In this document: in pieces, positions 10,899 through 21,969 of the stretch
Layout of the letters: every line of letters begins with the position of its first letter
Position numbering within the stretch: the stretch's first letter is position 1
From: Datisca glomerata
Taxonomy: Eukaryota; Streptophyta; Magnoliopsida; Cucurbitales; Datiscaceae
Length of the DNA: 64,000 nucleotides
Direction of reading: 5' to 3'
NCBI GenBank assembly: GCA_003255025.1
Contig: QANY01002872.1
Span: 62,001 to 126,000 of the forward strand
Translations under genes and position numbers: made by a program
The notes under the pieces: model-generated
Databases searched by the model: none
Seen by the model: the letters and a program-made list of their open reading frames with translations, nothing else
What the model was told of the DNA's origin: nothing

Positions 10899-11111
10899 AT
10901 ATGCATCATCCCTAGTAAGTTTTCTTATAAAGATAAGTTAAACATTGGCATTACCATCCATTCAATTAGAATTTGTAATGTATTTTTAACAAAAAAATTG
11001 ACATTATCATCGGGATCTATATATCACATCCTCATAAATCTATATCTATAATATATTAAAAGTGATAGTCAAATGAGAATCATTTTTTGACAATATTAGC
11101 CACTTATTATT
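10899..11111. repeat. Direct repeat copy 2 with Helitron-like 5' motif
   Basis: Diverged copy of 9709-9924, 1190 bases downstream in the same orientation. It keeps ATGCATCATCCCTAGTAAG and TCTATATCTATAATATATTA. Confidence 0.55.
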
Positions 11112-11547
11112 CTTAAATCTCCAAATGACATTTTATACTCCATATAACAACTGACTATTAGTTTCTCAATGGTATGTTTAATATCATGATATTCGAAAAA
11201 CAATTAATTATGAATTATTAATAATAATAATATTTCTTAAATGTATATTCATGATAAATGTCAATACACATTACATTTTTTTATAAATGATTATTTAGAT
11301 TCATGAATATATCATTGAAAAAATGTCTAATTTGTGAAATTAGATAATTAAATTATTATTTGATAATAATTTGGATAAACTAAATGTATTATTTATAAAA
11401 TAACAGATAATTTAGTTGATAGGGATAATCAGATATGTTAATTTTGAATTAACAAATATCTAGATATTTAATTTGATTAAAATAAGTCTTTAATATCCAG
11501 TAATTGTCACGTGTTAATCACTGATTGAGTATCAGAGATTGACATGG

Positions 11548-11648
11548 ACTACTGTAGTGTCACGTGGCACTATAGTAGTGGCTGTGCAACACTGTAGTGC
11601 CGTGTGACACTGCATTTGTGCATAATAGCAGTGAGACTCACTGCTATT
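11548..11648. promoter_or_regulatory. Cluster of palindromic motifs in the LTR-like region
   Basis: A 32-base palindrome (11548-11579, 14 of 16 pairs matching) is centred on a G-box CACGTG. A 25-base perfect inverted repeat (11624-11648, arms AATAGCAGTGAG/CTCACTGCTATT around one A) follows. Between them CACTGTAGTG-type strings recur. They may be U3 protein-binding sites; that role is inferred. Confidence 0.5.
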
Positions 11649-11723
11649 GATAATTTTATAATTAAATTATATTTCAATTATCCTAAAATATCTGATACGC
11701 TATTATCAAAATATATATATATA

Positions 11724-11878
11724 TATTATTCTGATGGCCTCAGATATATGAATCAATCAATAAGTTGAATGAATGAGAGAATCAGTTTAATATATATATA
11801 TATTATTCTGATGGCCTCAGATATATGAATCAATCAGGAATCAATCAATAAGTTGAATGAATGAGAGAATCAGTTTAT
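11724..11878. repeat. 77-bp tandem duplication in the LTR-like region
   Basis: TATTATTCTGATGGCCTCAG starts both units (11724 and 11801). The second has an extra GGAATCAATCA-like insert. Both end in GAATGAGAGAATCAGTTTA. Confidence 0.85.
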
Positions 11879-12424
11879 CAATCAAGTGTTGATAGAAGAA
11901 CACAATTTCTCAAGGAGTGATTTTTTTACAATTAAAAGTTAATCAAAACCTCTAAAAGAATAGTCATCACAATTTTTTAGAGAATCATCTCACAAAGTCA
12001 TTCTCAGTCAAATCTCTAGATCTCTGGTGTTGAGTACATCTAAAGACAAAAAAGTGTCTTTGTTATATTCTACGTGCCCACACACGTCCTATTACGTTGA
12101 TGATTGACTTGAAAGATCTTGGTGTGGATCCTAGAGTCTATTGAACTTTGAAATGATTTTATGGGAACGAGAATCGATTGGTTTCGCGAAGACGCTTGAT
12201 TTAGACTACAAGAGGTATATGATTTCTAACCTTGTATGTTATAAATTTAACATATAAATATATAATAGATCCTAACCGATTGAAAAAAGTTTTCAATAAA
12301 TATTTTTTGGTTATCGTAGCGTTGCACGATTTTATTTTATTAAAAGATTTGATTTTAATAAAAAATTTAATTTTTAAAATGGCCCTATGCAACACGCTTC
12401 CACCATGACGACCAACAAATTTAT

Positions 12425-13092
12425 CAAGTCACCAATCCATGCAAATTTTAGTGGAACGTGATGATACAAATGATCGAATAAGATATCACAATGCCCCTTC
12501 TTCAAGGAATGCCAATAAAGATTCCACTTCTATTATGGGAGCTCATGAGAAAACTGACTCTCATCCATACTTGATTTCTTGTACAAAATTTTGAAATCCC
12601 ATTGACTCTTGTGAATTGTTGGATATTGACACTTGTGACTCTATGTTCACTTGGGCTAGTCGGAGACGTAGTTCTTTTGTTGAATGTCATTTAGATAGAG
12701 CATTTTGCTCCTGTGCTTGTTTGAGATTCTATGTCATGCACTACTTTCCCCATGCATCATTCTCATCATAATCCTCTACTTTTATAATCTACATCCTTTA
12801 GTCTCTACTGGCCCTAGTCCTTTCAGGTTTAGATCCACATGGCTTACTCATTCATCATTTATCGAACTTGGTGTGGAAAATTTGGGCTTCGTGTTCCTCT
12901 AATCATCTTATGTCAAATTTCATAAAAAATTAGAAGCTCTTAAACAAGCTTTAAAAGACTAGAACTTCGAGTTTTTGTTGATATGGATTTTCAACTTAAA
13001 GTCGCTTCCTATAATCTTCATCGGATTCAACAACATATCTCTACTGATGGTCTTTCAGAGTCTCTTTTTAATGAAGAAGTGGAAGCTAATAC
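12425..13092 (+). mobile_element. LINE-A, 5' part (L1-type, endonuclease C-terminus and linker)
   Basis: Frame-broken coding typical of plant L1 ORF2. One stretch reads FTWASRRRSSFVECHLDRAF (endonuclease end, near 12640-12700). Another reads GPSPFRFRSTWLTHSSFIEL (about 12810-12870). EALKQALKD follows (about 12930-12960). The element is cut at 13092 by Copia-A and resumes after 50144. Everything 5' of the endonuclease end is missing or beyond recognition. It is non-functional. Confidence 0.75.
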
Positions 13093-14091
13093 CGTTAGGA
13101 TTATGCCCTTAAAAGCATTGAACTTATGTTATATTTATTGAGACATTTAATTCTGATTAATAATAAATAGTTTATTCTTATATTATGTGCCTTACATTCT
13201 TGAAAAATATCCATAAGCATAATAATACTTTATTTGTAGGTCCTATGGATTTTAGTTCATGGGAGTAAAGTATTTAAACAAGACTTTTTTATGACTTGTA
13301 AATATTTAATTTCACAGTCTAGTGAAGTTGAGCGCTTTACTAAGAAAAGATTGTAGTACATTAACTCTATTATGTAGAGTGACTTATCTTGGTTACTAGG
13401 TGGAGTACCTAGTTAATGTACTAGTGCATTTGTAATGTATTGAAATGATTAATGAGTTTGGATTTCAGTAAAGTATTATTAGTTTATGAAAATCAAGACT
13501 CATTGTTATTATTTTATGAGTGCTCTTAATCTTGACAAAGTTATGAGCTCATATTTAATAACTTAATTGTTTTGATCTATTAAGAATGAGACTCTATGAG
13601 TCAACATATTTTGTAGGTTAGATGACTGGCTTATTAGATAATGAGTCCATAGATTCTCAATAGTAGAATTCAAAGACACTTTTAATTAAGTGACAGAGTA
13701 CCTCTTACGTAATTCACTTATGAGGCCACAATAAACTAAGCGCTTAGTATTTCTGATGGAGTACTAGAGATTTGATCATTTTACTTGAGGCATCAAGTAC
13801 GAAAATTATCATAGTTGACTGATAGAATGAGTTTGGAACCTAAGAATATTAAGATGTGTATAAATATTAGGTCGATGATAATAAACTTAATTATACACGG
13901 TACTACATTATGGAGGGGGATTACATAATCATTAATAGTTTTTTGGTCTGATTTTATTCGAGTATCCACTCGCTCTTGATTTTGATTGACGGTCCGAGGA
14001 ATAATAAGAGTACAAGGTTTCGATTTTTGATATTCATGCTTCAAAAGGTATTTTTCAAGATCCAGTATTTCCCCCTGCGACGATTCCTTCA
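13093..14091 (+). repeat. Copia-A 5' LTR
   Basis: Starts CGTTAGGATTATGCCC (TG to CG change relative to the 3' copy's TGTTAGGATT) and ends GATTCCTTCA. It lacks roughly 330 bases present in the 3' LTR around 49500-49860. Confidence 0.85.
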
Positions 14092-14105
14092 ATAGGTATC
14101 AGAGC
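14092..14105 (+). other. Copia-A primer-binding site
   Basis: ATAGGTATCAGAGC directly follows the 5' LTR. It differs at one base from the ATTGGTATCAGAGC form complementary to initiator tRNA-Met, the usual primer of plant copia elements. Confidence 0.8.
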
Positions 14106-14826
14106 AAAGGTGTTGAATTATTCGGGAAATTTCTTATGAAATATTATTGATGGTTTTGATTGTTTTTTAAATTCCCTTACATAACCGTTTACATTTTATG
14201 TGTAAATTTCTATTGCTTATGTAAATAGAGGGACAATCCATGAAGAGATTATTTTTTCCGTTAGGATTCATATTTAATTTTCATAGATTCTTGTAAATTT
14301 TTTTTGAAAAAGTTAAGATTTGTTATGATGTAATTATTCACATCAGGTGGAGATCGAAACAATGCGAAAGGTGTATCGAAAAAAGGATGAAAACTCACGT
14401 CCGCATAAAAGTGGTTGCACGGTGACATGTTCCATGTTTAGATCATAACTTTACGATCCGATATCGGATTGAGTCAATTTTAAATCCTATGGAAAGATAA
14501 CTAAAAGACACAATTTTGTGCATGACCAAGAAGACCAAATGCTGATGTTTTCCTGGTCAAATTTGAGGCTGAATGTGACGCATCAAGGAGTGATGTTTTT
14601 TTTTCAATTTTTGTGGTTCGGTTTATTGGAATGGTATGAATCTCGTGATGCAGTGGGTAACGATTGGCGGAAACCAGCATGAGATCAAGGGTGTCAACCA
14701 CCGGTAGATGGTTTCGATGTCAGGAATCAGATCCCAGCCTATCTTGAAGATCGTTTTTAGATTTTCAATTAAGATGAGATTAGGGTTATGCAAGGCTAGG
14801 GCATATTTTAGATGTTTATCTATTAT
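14106..14826 (+). other. Copia-A leader, no intact frame
   Basis: Untranslated leader between the primer-binding site and the Gypsy-1 insertion. No gag motif is recognisable. It resumes at 24944-25000 and 40036 after removal of Gypsy-1 and Gypsy-2. Confidence 0.6.
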
Positions 14827-14890
14827 ACCCTTGTAATACCCCAAGCATTAAGGGAGTAGATTTGTAATTTTTTTAGCCACCCACACGCAC

Positions 14891-14898
14891 TATATAAG
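14891..14898 (+). promoter_or_regulatory. TATA box of the Gypsy-1 5' LTR
   Basis: TATATAAG, followed by ACTGAACTGTCTCCCC and pyrimidine-rich sequence that would suit a start site near 14920-14930. Function is inferred. Confidence 0.5.
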
Positions 14899-15446
14899 CA
14901 TCACACTGAACTGTCTCCCCAACTCTCTCATTTTATCTTTCACGAACTCCCTTGTAACAGTTTCTCTCTAAAACAACAACCACCCTCTCTCCCAGATGCT
15001 AACTGCCCTCTGTTTCTCCATTTTTCAATTTCATCTTCTTCTTCAGTGTTCCAATTCCTGGTAGGTGTTCATCTTCTTTCTTTCTTTGCTTTCCTTTTTC
15101 TCCCTTTCTCCTTCTTTAAACCTAGATTTTTCTATCTAAATGTTGAAATATCCAATTCTGAAATTTTTCTTTAATTCCAGTGAACTTATTCTTCTCGCGT
15201 CTCTATTTTTTTAGTCGCTGCTGCATCACCGAAGTTCTTCGTTCCTTGTAAGCTTCTTCCTTCTTGTTTCAATTTTATTCTCTTTTCTTCCTCTTTTGAA
15301 TCAAGATTTTGGATTAAAACGTTGATGCATCAAACTGAAATTCTATTCTCCAATTTCCAGCAATTTACATTCTTTTCCTTCACTACTTATTGAGTCGTTG
15401 CTTCATCGTCATCGCCACCGCCTTCATCGTCGGTAAAGTTGATTTC

Positions 15447-15740
15447 CTTCTTTCTCTCTCTTCTTCATCTTCCCCTCCCTCTATGTTGCGTCTCTCTCTC
15501 TCTCTTCTTCATCTCCCTCCCCCTCTCTGTTCTGTCTGTCTCTCTCATTCATCTTCATCCCCTCTCTGTTCTCTCTCTCTCCTTCGTCTTCCCCCTCTCT
15601 TTTGCTTCTCTCTCTCTCCATCTTCTCCATCTCCCTCCCCCTCTCTGTTTTGTCTCTCTCTCCTTCATCCCCCTGTTGCATCTCTCTCTCTCTTTCTCTC
15701 TCTCTCTCTCCCTCTTCTTCGTCTCCCATTTCTGTTTTCC
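15447..15740. repeat. CT-rich low-complexity tract in the Gypsy-1 5' LTR
   Basis: Nearly pure pyrimidine (CTCTCT, CTTCTTCATCT, CCCCCTCTCTG) on the plus strand. Long Ser/Leu/Pro or Arg/Glu frames across it are composition artefacts. Confidence 0.9.
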
Positions 15741-17085
15741 CCCTTCTTTTAAACCGGTTCACCTGAACCAGACCGGTTCATTCAGACCAGACAAGGCCAG
15801 ACTGGTTCAGTCAGACCAGACCAGTTCAACCTAACCAGACCGAACTAGCCCAAAACAGTAAAACCAACCAGTTCAGACCATCCTGACCTTGTTGAACTGT
15901 TTTAAACCGCTTGATAATTTACACCCGATGTGGTTTCCACTTGTTCCCAACCTCACTTAGTTAATTAAATAATTATAGATATTACATGAATTTATTGTGA
16001 TCTGGGATCTTTGGATTTCAGGTCATTAGTTGCTAAATTAAATTTGTAGCGAATTTAGGTAAGTGGATTTACATAATAATTCGGTTCATGTGTTATAAGT
16101 GTAGAATATATAATGTGAAATTATTTTATTATTTCTTTATGTTCAATCTTATGATAAAGTGTTTTATTTGTTTTTTCATATTATGATGAAATTAGTTACC
16201 ATGTTATGTATGATTATATTTTGAGTTATACATGTATTGGTTATGTGTTTATGTAAAAAGTAAAAAGTGATAAGTAAACAAAAAGTAGACTTAGTCATGT
16301 CCCTTAGTTATCAAGTAACCAGATTGTTCACGTCATGTTATCTAATTATACAATTGGGTGTCCTCATGTTCATGTTAGCGTCCTTAAGGTTCAGATAACC
16401 TTAAGTGACGTCAAGTTTTAGGACACCCAATCTGTCATGTTCACGTTGATATTACAAGTTCAAGTTCAAATTGTGAAACAGTTCTGGTTAGGTTGTTAAT
16501 CGAGGGCTATATCTAGTCGGTTATGATCAAGCAAGTATAAATACAAGTTCGAGTTATATGTTAACCATGAAATCGGTATGTTATTACAAGTATTTTATGT
16601 GACCAGTGAACGTGTGAAATAAATTTACATGAGTTATATGTTTACATTTATGTCATGTGAAACTCATTAGTATGTGGATTTACTTACTGAGTATTTTTAA
16701 CACTCACCCCCATAGATGATTGTGTTGCAGATGGTGGTGAGCAGCAGGAGTGAGGGAGTGCCATAGCAAGCATGATTATGATTTCTAAGTTTAATTATGA
16801 CTTCAGTTATTTCAGATATTTATGAATATTAATGTTTAATCTTTCATGTCATATGGATTTACGTGCTCACTTTATTACAGTTTAATGAATCATTTATTTC
16901 AGTTTAATGAGTTAATATTATTTTTAAAATAATTTTATGCTTCCGCTATTTAAGGTTAAAATTAGGGCAAAATTAGGATTTTCAATTTGGGGATTTTCTC
17001 AAATTAGGGTCTTAACTGAATTGGGGAATTTTTTAAATTTTGAAATTTCAAGCATGTTTAACCCTCGGGAATCGGGGCGTTACAG

Positions 17086-17100
17086 TTTGGTATCAAAGTC
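17086..17100 (+). other. Gypsy-1 primer-binding site
   Basis: TTTGGTATCAAAGTC lies two bases after the 5' LTR and resembles the complement of initiator tRNA-Met (TGGTATCAGAGC) with changes. Confidence 0.75.
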
Positions 17101-17294
17101 ATGGTTTTAGATTCTATAGACTTATCTACGTAAAAAGTATGGCATGTCACTCATTGTGCTCCTCCATCATCTTACAAGTTAGGTACGCATGTTATATATA
17201 TGTTTTAACTATTGAATCAGTTGATATGCTTTAGATTCGTTATGACACGTTCAATTACATTTACGTTATTTTGCGCGTTAAAATTAGCAGTACG

Positions 17295-18274
17295 ATAGCG
17301 CCCCCTACAGGGAACAACAACAGTCACGCACCAGTCAATCCTACTGCTGACCCTCCAGCAACTATGGTGCAGATGTTTCAAGAGTTCTTGCAATTGTTAA
17401 GGCAGACGGCGACAGCTCACCCGATACAACAAGTACAACAACCACAGTAAATACCAGTCGACATACAGTTGATACAAACCTTCAGGATGCTGAATCCACC
17501 TGAATTTGATGGCCATTCATCCGATCCACTGCTAGTTGATGAATGGATTGCAAGAATGGAGCAGATTTTCTAGTTTATGCCATGTTCTAAGATTCAGATG
17601 GTTGTTTGCAACATTTATGCTGACACGGGAGGCTTAGAAATGGTGGGATCTCATACGGAGAACTCAGCAGTAATCCAGTGGCATGGGATCGTTTCAAGGA
17701 ACTTTTCCTTAAGAAATATTTTTCGATCACGGTCAAAACAGAGAAGGAGGCCAAATTTCTCAGACTTGCGCAAGGAGCTATGAGTGTAACTAAATACAAG
17801 CGGAAGTTTGAAGAATTGTCTCGGTACGCCACACACTATGTGGATAACGAGATAAAAAAGGCTCGAACTTTTGAAAAAGGATTGCGTCTAGAGATTAAGT
17901 GTTCAATGTCACTTCTTAAGCATACCACCTACGTAACGGTGATTGAGGCAGCTTTAGTGATGGAATAGAATCTTCCACTACCTGCACCACCTCAGTCAGA
18001 GCAATCATTTCATGGAAAGAGAAAATCACAGAATTCTCATCAGGGTCCTCACAATGCAAAAAGACAGATGATCAAATCAAATCCCTTATGTGCTACATGT
18101 AACAAACATCTAGTTGATCAATGTTTTAAGGCGATCAATGCTTACCTCAAGTGTGGAAGGATTGGACATTACCTCAGACAATTCCCTCTGCTTGCTAATG
18201 GACAGACCAGTGATGTTGTTGGTGGTAGAGCTAAAGGAAATTTTTTCGCATTAACTCGCCAGGAAGCTGAGTAG
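17295..18274 (+). pseudogene. Gypsy-1 gag, broken
   Basis: The frame opens at ATA (17295) where ATG is expected (ATAGCGCCCCCTACAGG), then has stops at 17447 and about 17570 and a frameshift near 17650-17690. The retrotransposon gag domain is clear at 17678-17968 (WDRFKELFLKKYF, AKFLRLAQGAMSVTKYKRKF). A degenerate zinc knuckle at about 18145-18180 reads LKCGRIGHYLRQF, with the first and last Cys lost. A TAG at 18272-18274 separates it from protease in the same frame. Confidence 0.85.
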
Positions 18275-20216
18275 TCCGATACAGTTGTGGTAGGTACATT
18301 ACTTATATTAGGACATTCAGCTTTCACATTGATTGATTCAGGATCCACGCATTCTTTTATTTCTATTTCGTTTATAACTCATGCATCATTGGCTGTTGTG
18401 CCTTTGAGTTTTGAATTATGTGTTTCTACGCCTTCTGGAGCTTCTCTCCTAGCTAATAAGGCAATAGAGAGTTGTTCAGTGATGATTGCAGATAATGTTA
18501 TGTGTGCTAGACTTATAGTCCTAAGGATGCATGATTTTGATGTAATCCTAGGGATGGATTGGTTGGCTGTAAATTATGCCAACATAGATTGTTATCGAAA
18601 AGAAGTTCGATTCCTACCTCCTGGTAGGCCTAGCTTCAAGTTTAGGGGATCCAAGCAATGCTCAATACCGAAGGTTATATCTGCTTTGCGGGCTCAACGC
18701 CTACTTAATCGTGGTAACTGGGGTTACTTAGCTTCTGTTGTGGATACAACTAAGACACTTGTTGATATTGGATTGGTCCCGGTCGTTTCTGAATTCTTGG
18801 ATGTTTTTTCTGATGATTTATCGGGACTTCCTCCTCCTCGAGAGACGAATTTTCATATTGAGTTGGTACCAGGCATTGCCCCTATATCTAAAGCTCTGTA
18901 TCGTATGGATCCTGTAGAGTTGACAGAACTTAAAGATCAACTTAAAGAATTACTAGATAAGGGTTTCATAAGACCTAGTATTTCACCTTGGGGTGCTCCA
19001 GTGTTATTTGTTAAAATAAAAGATGGATCAATGAGGCTATGCATTGACTACAGGGAATTGAATAAAGTCACTATCAAGAATAAGTATCCGTTACCGCGCA
19101 TTGAGGATTTGTTCGATCAACTTCAGGGAGCATTAGTATTCTCTAAGATTGATTTAAGATCAGGATACCATCAGCTCAGGATTCGAAATGAGAAAATTTC
19201 TAAGACAGCGTTTCGCACTCGTTACGGCCATTACGAGTTTCTAGTGAAGTCGTTTGGATTAACTTATGCTCTGGCAGCCTTTATAGATTTAATGAATATG
19301 GTGTTCAAGGAGTACCTGGATTCTTTTATGATTGTCTTTATTGATTATATTCTGGTGTACTCTAGATCGGAGGCTGAACATATGAATCATCTCAGGATTA
19401 TTTTGCAAACATTAATGACACACCAGTTATATGCCAAATTGCAGAAGTGTGAGTTTTGGCTTCAGCAAGTGTCATTCCTTGGTCATGTGGTATCTCAAGA
19501 TGGAATCTCGATTGACCCGTCTAAGATTGAAGCAGTGCTTAACTGGCCTCAACCGACAAATGTTGGGAAAGTTCGCAGTTTTCTAGGTTTAGCAGGATAT
19601 TACAGAAGGTTTGTTGAAGGTTTTTCAAAGATTGCTGTCCCACTTACTCAGTTGACCAGGAAGAATGTCACCTTTTCTTGGACGGCCGAGTGTGAGAAAT
19701 GTTTTCAGAGCCTTAAACAGAAATTAGTGACAGCACAAGTGTTGACCATTCTAGATGGTAAAAGCGACTTTGTGATATACAGTGATGCTTCTAAAAGAGG
19801 TTTGTGATGCGTTTTGATGCAACAGGGAAAGGTCATAGCATGTGCATCTCGTCAGCTCAAGCCCTATGAACAGAATTATCATACTCATGATTTGGAGTTG
19901 GCTGCAGTTGTTTTTGCTCTAAGGATTCGGAGACATTATTTATATGGCTGTAAATGTCAGATTTACATAGATCATAAGAGTCTTAAGTACTTTTTTCACT
20001 CAGAAAGAGCTTAACATGAGGCAACGCTGTTGGTTGGAATTGGTGAAGGATTATGACTACGATATCATTTATCACCCAGGAAGGGCAAACGTAGTGGTTG
20101 ATGCCTTATGTCAAAAATCAGCCCATTCAGCAGCTCTTATTACGTCTCAAGAGCATCTCTTAGAGGATATTGAACGTACCGAGATTCTGGTTTTACTAAA
20201 AGATACTACAACATAG
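18275..20216 (+). pseudogene. Gypsy-1 protease, reverse transcriptase and RNase H, broken
   Basis: Protease motif [12 protein letters not shown] lies at about 18330-18365. RT follows from about 18890 ([45 protein letters not shown]). The catalytic box reads FIDY at 19337-19348, so the second Asp of Y/F-x-D-D is lost. RNase H starts at about 19765 (FVIYSDAS) with a TGA at 19805-19807 (GGA to TGA by comparison with the family), then a frameshift near 19990-20014. It ends LVKDYDYDIIYHPGRANVV. The products cannot be active. Confidence 0.9.
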
Positions 20217-21215
20217 TTAGCTCAGCTCACAGTTCAACCATCATTGCAACAATGTATTATCGATGCACAAAAGTCAGATTCTGAGTTACTTTTGATTCAT
20301 AACAAGTGGGTTCGGACAAAGGACAAAGGGTTTCATGGGAAGCTTTGTGTTCCGAAAGACGTAGTTCAGGAAACGGGAGCATGTGGCAATGGATTTCATT
20401 TCTGAGGATGGTAAAAGGTTTTAACTCCATTTGGGTTGTGATACATCGTCTCACCAAGTCTGCACACTTTTGCCTAACAAGACTACATTTTCAGTTGAGG
20501 ATTGGGCTTGGTTGTACATCTGAGAGATTGTTCGACTTCATGAGGTTCCGGTGTCTATAGTATCAGATCGGGATCCGCCATTCATGTCAAATTCTTGGCA
20601 GAGATTACTAAGAGCTTTGGGTACTCAGTTAAATTTTGGTACAACTTTTTATCCGCAATCTGATGGGCAATCTGAGCGAACGATTCAGACGTTGGAAGAT
20701 ATGCTTCGAGCTTATGTCTTGGATTTCTCTGACAGTTGGGACGCGCACTTGGCACTCATCGAGTTTGCTTACAATAACAGTTCCCAGGCGACGATTGGTA
20801 TGGAAAAAATGTCGGTCGCCAGTTCACTGGAATGAGGTTGGCGAATGAAAGCTTTTGGGCCCTGGCTCGGTTTAGTCTACAAATGAATCTATTCAAAAAA
20901 TCAGAGATAGAATGAAGACCGCTCAAAGTAGGCAAAAGAGTTACGCAGATGTCAGGAGGAAGGATCTTGAATTTGAAGTGGGTGATCAAGTCTTTCTCAA
21001 GGTTTCCCTAATGAAGGGGGTTATGCGTTTTGGTCACAAGGGGAAGCTGAGCCCCAGGTTTATGGGCCCTTTTGAGATTTTAGATCGTATCGGTTCTTTG
21101 GCCTACCGACTCGCTTTACCACCAGCTCTTTCAAGTGTTGATAATGTGTTTCACGTCTCGATGCTTCTCAAGTACGTGTATGATCGAACTGGTTCAGGCA
21201 TACCAGGCCAGGCCT
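20217..21215 (+). pseudogene. Gypsy-1 integrase, deleted and frameshifted
   Basis: The N-terminal HHCC finger and part of the core are missing (deletion near 20355-20375). Core pieces are AKSAHF-like (about 20450), then VSDRDPPFMSNSWQRLL (about 20560) and SDGQSERTIQTLEDMLRAY (about 20655-20715). A small deletion removes the segment before CRSPVHW. The GPF/Y module (GKLSPRFMGPFEIL, about 21040-21080) and VFHVSMLLKYV (about 21145) are present. After that the frame runs directly into LTR sequence, so no chromodomain remains. Confidence 0.88.
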
Positions 21216-21969
21216 CACCGGCTCGATCAGACTAGACCAGTTCAACCTAACCAGACCAAATCAGCCCAAAACAGCATAATCGAACCAGTTCAGACCACCC
21301 GAACCTTGTTGAACTATTTTAAACCGCTTGATAATTTACACCGATGTGGTTTCCACTTGTTCCCAACCTCACTTAGTTAATTAAATAATTGTAAATGTTA
21401 TATGAATTTATTGTGATCTAGGATTCTTGGATTTCAGGCCATTAGTTGCTAAATTTAATTCATGGCGAATCCAGGTAAGTGGATTTATATAATAATTCGG
21501 TTCATGTGTTATAAGTGTAGAATATATAATGTGAAATTATTTTATTATTTCTTTATGTTCAATCTTATGATAAAGTGTTTTATTTGTTTTTTCATATTAA
21601 GATGAAATTATTTACCATGTTTTGTATGATTATATTTTGAGGTATACATGTATTGGTTATGTGTTTATGTTCATGAACAAATTATATGTTTACCCATGTA
21701 TATGTGATAACTTGAAATATGAATATTAATTCAAGTAAAAAGTGATAAGTAAACAAGAAGTATACTTAGTCGTGTCCATTGGTTATCAAGTTATACAGTT
21801 GGGTGTCAGCATGTTCATGTTAGTGTCCTTAAGATTCAGATAACTTTATGTGACATCAAGTTTCAGAACACCCAATCTGTCATGTTCACGTTCATGTTAC
21901 AAGTTCAAGTTCAAGTTGTGAAACAGTTCTGGTTAGGTTGTTAATTGAGGGCTATGTCTAGTCGGGTTA

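Larger units (their letters stand above)
11150..12418 (+). mobile_element. Probable solo copia LTR (left boundary uncertain)
   Basis: The 3' half has the look of a copia R-U5: CCCACACACGTCC, TGATTGACTTGAAAGATCTTGG and TGGATCCTAGAGTCTATTG, ending near CGCTTCCACCATGACGACC. The 5' half is AT-rich with palindromic motifs at 11548-11648. A 77-base segment (11724-11800) is repeated at 11801-11878, the second copy with about 11 extra bases. No primer-binding site follows at 12419, so I read it as a solo LTR or a decayed end. Family recognition is from memory of LTR style only. Confidence 0.4.
14832..17084 (+). repeat. Gypsy-1 5' LTR (2253 bp)
   Basis: TG...CA ends form an inverted TGTAA.../...TTACA. 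A TATATAAG box lies only about 60 bases inside (14891-14898), so most of the LTR would be R/U5. It includes a CT-rich tract (15447-15740) and repeated CCAGACCGGTTCA-like strings (about 15760-15850). Confidence 0.9.

Noticed and set aside
15390..15834. Long plus- and minus-strand frames rich in Ser/Leu/Pro or Arg/Glu
   Set aside because: Products of the CT-rich tract in the Gypsy-1 LTR; several frames are open at once because of composition.
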